From assembly GCA_025403435.1 (NCBI GenBank), contig CM046349.1, positions 17,940,004 through 18,004,003 of the forward strand: a DNA stretch of 64,000 bases. The letters run 5' to 3'. A program made the translations under genes and the position numbers. How positions within the stretch are numbered: position 1 is the stretch's first letter; every line of letters begins with the position of its first letter. Source of the DNA: Artocarpus heterophyllus. Its lineage: Eukaryota; Streptophyta; Magnoliopsida; Rosales; Moraceae. Below the pieces are notes generated by a model. That model did not search any database, was not told the origin of the DNA, and saw only the letters and a list, made by a program, of their open reading frames with translations. Of this stretch, positions 58,513 to 64,000 are shown in pieces.

Positions 58513-60891
58513 CCAAGTGGTGATGTGGCGATTCAGTTAAAACAAATTAATCAAATTTAGCTAAAGTCAGTCGGTTATTTTATACATAAATTAAGAAACA
58601 TGTTTTAGGTAAACATTAAAAATGCCTTTAAAATTTAGCAAGTAAAATTTCTTACATGATCTTAGAAAATAAATTTAAAGTTTGTAAAGTTTGTTAAAAA
58701 CTAGTTTGGACCTCACCGGACCCCACACGGTGCACACATAGTAGAGACATTTAGAAATAATACAAACCATAGTCCAACAAAAAAGTAAACACAATCCAAA
58801 TTATTACATGCCTTGAAAATAAAAACAGATAAGCCAAACATCTCACGATCCATGTGAGAATATCAGCAACATCCTACTCAGCGACATACAACGATTCACC
58901 TAGAGGGGGAAGATTTAAACAAAATAGTCAAATTATAAACAAAAGGCTCAGTAGGACTTGGGTTTAAAATCATCATTTATAAAATAAAATAAATGAATTT
59001 GAATGCAATTACGGAGGAACATTAAATGATTTAAAAAATTTATACTTACCTCTTATCATTTGTGATCATCAAAATTTATTATAAGTGATTAATCAAACTC
59101 ACTCTTGTAGTTCACCATCTATGATTATCTCAAATCATGAATTAACATTCATTATGTGCAAAGCCTTGTATAATCACCATAGTGGTCTAACTGGGTTTCG
59201 AGACTTACCCCCAAGATCGCTCTCTACACAACCTGATCTCTGTGTGTGGCATTATGCACTATCATATCATTCCAAACAGGGTTCTTAATCTGCTCGGTAT
59301 CCAATTTCATTTTATTCATATCATTTCTAGGCATCCTTTTAATAGGTTATCATTTTACATTCATTATCATCATCCATTATCATAATTCATCATCATCATT
59401 CATTCATTATTATCATATCTAATATCTGTTAGAAATAATTAAAAATAAGCAACTTGTTTCCTAAAAAATGTTTCAAAAAGTGCAGAATAGCAAAAACTCA
59501 TTTTAAACCATGGCTACTAAAAAAGAAGGGTCTAGAGTCCTATCTCGTTATTTAGTACTTTCGCATCTACACCAAAATCGTCCTTTTGCTAAATGTTAGC
59601 TTCTCCAAACAGCAAGCAACCTTAAGTGTAAACTAAACACATTAATATTTAGACATGAGTATTCTACATTAGTATGCTATTTCATGGCACCTTAGTGTGC
59701 CTTTAGATTCAAATAATCATGTATGCTAGCTATTATACTCTCAGTGTTTTGAATACAAAATCATAATCTTTTTAAAACATTTCTAAATCATTAAACGATG
59801 AAAAACAACAGACAAAACTACCATTTTGGGATGCTTAGTCGGCCTGCCAAACTTGCAAACTGGTCGAGTTCGGCCTACTGATCTGTCGAAATTTAGAAGA
59901 TTTCCATATTTCAGTCTCAGCAATCCCTAGCTTCAAAGCTCAATCTAACCCATTTTAGCAAGTCTCAGAGCATAAGTAATGTTCAGAAGTCATAAAATAG
60001 CACACCAAAACATTTTTAAACACTCTTCCCTCAAATTTTCATGCATTTACTCACATAATTTCAAAAATGAACAATAAAATGTAAAAACTATTCAATCTTG
60101 TTTTTGTTCGAATTAAGGCATGGATTTTAGGGTAACATTATCATACGATCTCATTTGAAATGTTTTTTCAGCTAGTTTTGTCTCAGATCATCACATGCAA
60201 CATAAATTTTCCAAGATAAATGTCTATAATGAAACTGTTCAACTAGAAATAGAAGGCAGACATTTGAGTTAAATAGCCTCAGTTTAAGGAGGACCCTTGT
60301 CTCTGTTCCTTGTTTTCAGTTGGAAAAATGCTTTTTGTGTTCTCTGATCTTGAGGCAAAGGGTGGAGGGTGTCTGGGCTCTGAAGGCAATTTGAGTGTAT
60401 GTATGTCTAAGTGTTTCAGTAACGCAGATAGGGGTAAAGGGAAGGCTGACGTGATGGGAAATGAGAGAAGATGTGTGTGGTTATGTCTGAGTATACCTTA
60501 ATATATTCTAAGGCAAAGATCCTGGGATGGTTTAATCAAAACCAGGGGCTATTCATTGGAAAGTGTCCCTTTCACACGGAGGAGCTGAACGTTGATTTTC
60601 AGGGTTTCTCAGCTCACAGTTTTTGTCTGATAAATGGTTTGAGGTCTTGTTGGTCATTTAGCCAAAAGATTTGTTATTCTTTTTTTTTTAAATAAAACCA
60701 ATTACCAAAACTATTTAAAAAAATAAGTTAACAAATGATAAAAAAAATAAGCTAAATCAAATAATTGATAAAAATGCAATTAAATGAGAAAATGACACAA
60801 AATTAATTAGATTAAGCTAATTAAGTAATTAGGCACACTAATTCACCAATTTAGCATACTAAGTTTCATTAGTTAAATTTTTAACATTACA
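58513..60891 (-). repeat. Old solo or relict LTR of the gypsy-2 superfamily
   Basis: Blocks collinear with gypsy-2 LTRs include GGTGATGTGGCGATT at the left, CACCTAGAGGGGGAAG and AAAGGCTCAGTAGGACT (~58900-58960). A run of words from the CTGGGTTTCG region (~59190) and the TTAACATTACA end follow. Degenerate palindromic words occur at 59838-59885. I see no internal region beside it, so it may be a solo LTR, though the outer ~20 bp at the left are not recognisable. Confidence 0.7.
59838..59885. repeat. Degenerate palindromic words in the old LTR
   Basis: GTCGGCCTGCCAAAC and TTCGGCCTACTGATC are decayed forms of the 12-mers found in the younger elements. Confidence 0.65.
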
Positions 60892-61317
60892 GCACATTTG
60901 CCTACAACATAGTATTGTAAAGCAAATTGTTGAGAGAGAGAGTGATATCATTTGAATTTGTGAAGTTCAGGGAAAATCAAGATGACCAATTGATGAAAGG
61001 ATCTAATGGGAGTTAGATTGACGGGATGTGCTTAAAAGCTATTTGAATAAACTACCTGTGATGACAATCCAAATCACTTGTGTAGCTGGAGAACACTGTA
61101 ATGCCGGGGGTATAGTGCATGTGGTAGGATGATTACTTTTATTAGTTTCAAGTTTCCTTTCTTTACAAGTCAAAAATTTGATTTAAAATTTGAAAATTTC
61201 GTCAATTAATCTTGCAATTGACGTGCCCGATTTCTATTATCAGATTCACTTTGGATAAGTCATTTTTAAAAGGTTTTTACAATACAAATTCGGATTGATT
61301 CGATTCAATCGGAAAGT
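60892..61317. other. Non-coding DNA, nothing recognised
   Basis: I see no gene or repeat here, apart from a short GAGAGAGAG run near 60933. Confidence 0.5.
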
Positions 61318-61875
61318 CTAAGAGTCCGTTTGGTAAATGGATTTGAATTAGTGATTTAATTTGAGTTAATGTGATTTGAATTACGATTTAAGTTAGTGAT
61401 TTGAATTACTATTCGAATTGACATTTGGATGTGCATTTAAGTTTTAATCTGAGTATGGAATAAAATTGAAATTTGTGTTTGGAGAGGTAGTGAAGATAGT
61501 TTTTGATTTATTAATAAATCTAATAAAATCTTGATATTAATGATATTAAAAAATATGCAATATGGATCTTGATTTATTACTCTCTTCATTAGGAATACAA
61601 GTGAAAAAAGAATCATCTCAATTGGATATCAAATGAAAAAATTATGATTTTTTTCCTCAAATATAGGAGAGAGAATTTTAGTTTTTGCTATAGCAAAGAT
61701 ATCCGAGTATCAAAAGTTTAATAGGGGATGATAACTCTGAAAACTTAGACTTCTTGATACTCAAATGATTTGGATTTTGAGGGAAACAAACAGTGCATCT
61801 AAAGGATTCTTGATACTCGAATTCAAATTTGAGTCCATTGAAGTTCAAAGAATGTATGAAACAAACATACCTAAG
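61318..61875. mobile_element. Candidate MITE (~548 bp) flanked by CTAAG
   Basis: CTAAG at 61318-61322 and 61871-61875 flanks a segment that starts AGTCCGTTTGGTAAATGG. The complement of its end starts GTATGTTTGTTTCATAC, an imperfect inverted repeat. Repeated GATTTGAATTA words fill the left part. An alternative right border lies near 61805. Confidence 0.4.
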
Positions 61876-63122
61876 TTTTCTTTTTTGTTATAGATTTTGG
61901 GACTTAAATACTAGGATTTGGCTCGTTCGTCGGTACAAGTCAATGATTAAAATCAGACATCCGTAAAGACAGACAAAGTTAACTGCATCATGTCAAGTCC
62001 ATGATATGGAATTCCAAAGAAGCAACGTATCTTAAAGTACTAGTTGCAGATTTGAAGCGCATATTCAGCAACATGATGTGTAGATTGCCCATATTCGCCT
62101 ATGCTATAAACACATCCTCGAGCATAAAGAGCGTCTTTTGAGGAGTTCAGTGTCATTACGAGTTTTTAAGAGTGTTTCCTTGCGTGTTTATTGTGAGAGA
62201 AAATAAGAGCATGTTAAGCTTATGATCTTATTATCTCTTAAACCTTGTGATACATATTCTACTCGGAGTAAGCTAGTTAGATTGAAGGCAAGTGTAGCAA
62301 CTTAGAATAGGCAAGTTGGACTCAAGACAAGCCAAGCAAGTAGGATGCTCGTAGAAAGGGAAGTCTTCGTGAGTCTAGAAGTACTAGAACCTTAGGATAT
62401 AACTCATACTTCCATTTTCCTTGCAATTGTAATTCTAAGTTAATAAGAGGTTGTATAGCATTGACACTAAATAAATTTTGCATTAAATTACAAGAATTTC
62501 TTCTCAACTATAGCCCCCGAAATACTATGTCCCTTGAAATTCAAAACGTAACATGAGTTTCCTGAAAACTATGAAATATTAACAAAAAAATTTCTTTTAT
62601 TAGAACTTTTAATAAAAATTGGTACATAATTAAGACTAGGTACTTGATGTAAGAGTATTTTAGCAACACTATTATGTCTAAAGCCAATTTGAATTTAAAA
62701 ATTTTAATTGTTAAAAAAATACAAACTAAAAATCCTTAAAAAAATTTAAAACAAATAATCTCTTTCACTTTCAAGTGACTGCACCAGGGTAAGCTAAAAA
62801 TCGAATGGTTCACTTAAATGTTCAACAATCCCCAGTACTTGTATAATATTGTGTTATTTATGCTTAAAATCATAATTCTAGGAGTTTTCCTATTAATATT
62901 TCATAGATCGAGGGAATAAATATTGCATTTTAAAGTTCGGAGGATATAGTGTTACAACAGCTATAGTTGAGGAGAAATTTTTGCAATTAATCCTATTTTT
63001 TTGTCATTGGTAAAAACAACTTTAAAAAATAATTGTGGTGTTAAGCAATTACTTTCTAAGAATTTTTTTTATAACTTTTGAATTAAAAAATAAAAAAAAC
63101 TAATATCGACTTGTTGACTAAG

Positions 63123-63125
<3 letters not shown>
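61876..63125. other. Non-coding DNA, nothing recognised
   Basis: AT-rich sequence with no supported gene. The minus-strand frame at 62322-62507 has no recognisable features. Confidence 0.45.
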
Positions 63126-63157
<32 letters not shown>

Positions 63158-63171
63158 AACAACAACAACAC
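63126..63171. repeat. A-run followed by (CAA)n
   Basis: A run of about 29 A bases passes into CAACAACAACAACA. It could be a retrosequence tail or simple slippage. Confidence 0.85.
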
Positions 63172-64000
63172 AATCACCACCAATATTTTCCTTCATCAAC
63201 AACATGGCTAAGCTAGGATCATTGTCGAGGTAGGGCCAACTTCCCAAATAACTGATGGGGTCAAGCCAACGGGCCAAGATTGTTGATGTTTGAGATTGAC
63301 ACAACACTATGTGCAAGGGTGCATGGTGGCCAGGTTCCTTGTCTTGCGCGACTCTGACTTGTCTAGTAGGATGTACAAGATAAGAAAAGGCCTCAGAGTG
63401 AAGGGACATCGGTGTGGTGTCTGCCAAGGGTGCTCTTACATTCAAGTCAGTACTTTGTCTAGGAAAAGCAAGGGAAGAGGCAAAGTAGGCAAGGGAAGAA
63501 TGCTTGTACTTTTGTGGTGGACATGATGCTCCCATTTGTAGAGTCTAGTTTAAATCTGGGTGGATCAGGTGCATCTTGTGACCCAATTGTACCACTATAC
63601 AGAGCCTAAGTAGTTAGTGATAGGTGGCACGATCTCTAAAGAAGGAAAATTTCACAATGGAGTGTTGAGATAGTGTTATGTGGTAGTCTTTAGGTATGAT
63701 TCATTGCTGTGTGATTTGATCGTGGTTGACCATCTTGTCGGTACTATACAGTTATTCTCTATGGTTGCTTAAGCCTGCTCAAATGAACGCTACACAAACT
63801 GATCCTGATAGGACAGATCCTAGTTGTGTTGAATGGATCTTAGTTAAACTGATCCTAATAGAACGAATCCTTGTTGGTTTGATCTTGGTCAAAACTTGGT
63901 TGGACTTCATGGACTTGTTTAGTGGTCTTCTTGCCCATTTCTCAACCAACTAGGTGGCCTTCTCGGGTTGATCTTCTAGGCTAAAAAGATTACCCTTTTA
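63172..64000. other. Unassigned, less AT-rich sequence at window end
   Basis: Frames at 63125-63535 (-) and 63290-63526 (+) overlap each other and show no domain I recognise. A short direct repeat with a 49-bp period begins with AAACTGATCC at 63797 and 63846. This may be an old repeat fragment cut by the window end. Confidence 0.35.

Noticed and set aside
63125..63535. 136-residue - strand frame with a long Phe run
   Set aside because: The Phe run is the complement of the poly-A tract; the remainder has no recognisable domain and overlaps another open frame.

Overview
This is a window of plant nuclear DNA, most likely from a eudicot. It is AT-rich, dominated by nested LTR retrotransposons (Ty3/gypsy chromoviruses and Ty1/copia), and holds one recognisable host gene, an intron-containing purine permease (PUP) at 38839-40449.

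Layout. (1) 1-19670: a decayed Ty3/gypsy element on the + strand (here gypsy-1), with gag, protease, RT, RNase H, integrase and a C-terminal chromodomain-like tail. Its 5' LTR is cut by the window start; its 2.9 kb 3' LTR is complete. Its gag gene is split by (2) 3175-12834: a complete, young Ty1/copia element on the - strand (copia-1), with 2026-bp LTRs, a 5-bp CTCAA target duplication and one uninterrupted gag-pol ORF. (3) 20225-34553: a compound Ty3/gypsy element on the - strand (gypsy-2) with three LTRs and two internal regions, one of them carrying a large internal deletion. (4) 34554-38800: non-coding DNA with an array of short palindromes at 36368-36600, microsatellites and a MITE-like foldback. 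(5) The PUP gene. (6) 41985-43290: a GC-rich block with a T-run at its left end. (7) 43519-56790: three diverged copies of a ~1.3 kb repeat, invaded by two MITEs and by an old, broken copia element (copia-2, 47299-55877). (8) 57440-64000: a SINE-like fragment, an old gypsy-2-like LTR (58513-60891), a MITE candidate and low-complexity DNA.

Most striking observation. Near-palindromic 12-mers of the form TCGGC-NN-GCCGA occur in clusters in the LTRs or leaders of gypsy-1, copia-1 and gypsy-2, and degenerate copies lie in the old LTR at 59.8 kb. These belong to two superfamilies with unrelated coding regions. Within clusters the words recur about every 20-23 bp, close to two helical turns. A separate array at 36368-36600 has the same ~22-bp spacing but a different palindrome (ATGTCC...GGACAT). 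This looks like a common cis-architecture, such as arrays of binding sites for a dimeric factor, rather than inherited LTR sequence. The copia-1 leader additionally holds a series of stem-loops, several of them topped by the self-complementary word CCTAGG.

Relative ages fit the nesting. By hand count the copia-1 LTRs differ at about 12 of 2026 positions, the gypsy-1 LTRs at roughly 40 of 2232, and the copia-2 LTRs much more. Stop codons in the gypsy copies are mostly C-to-T or G-to-A changes, as expected after cytosine methylation. All alignments, counts and boundaries were made by eye.
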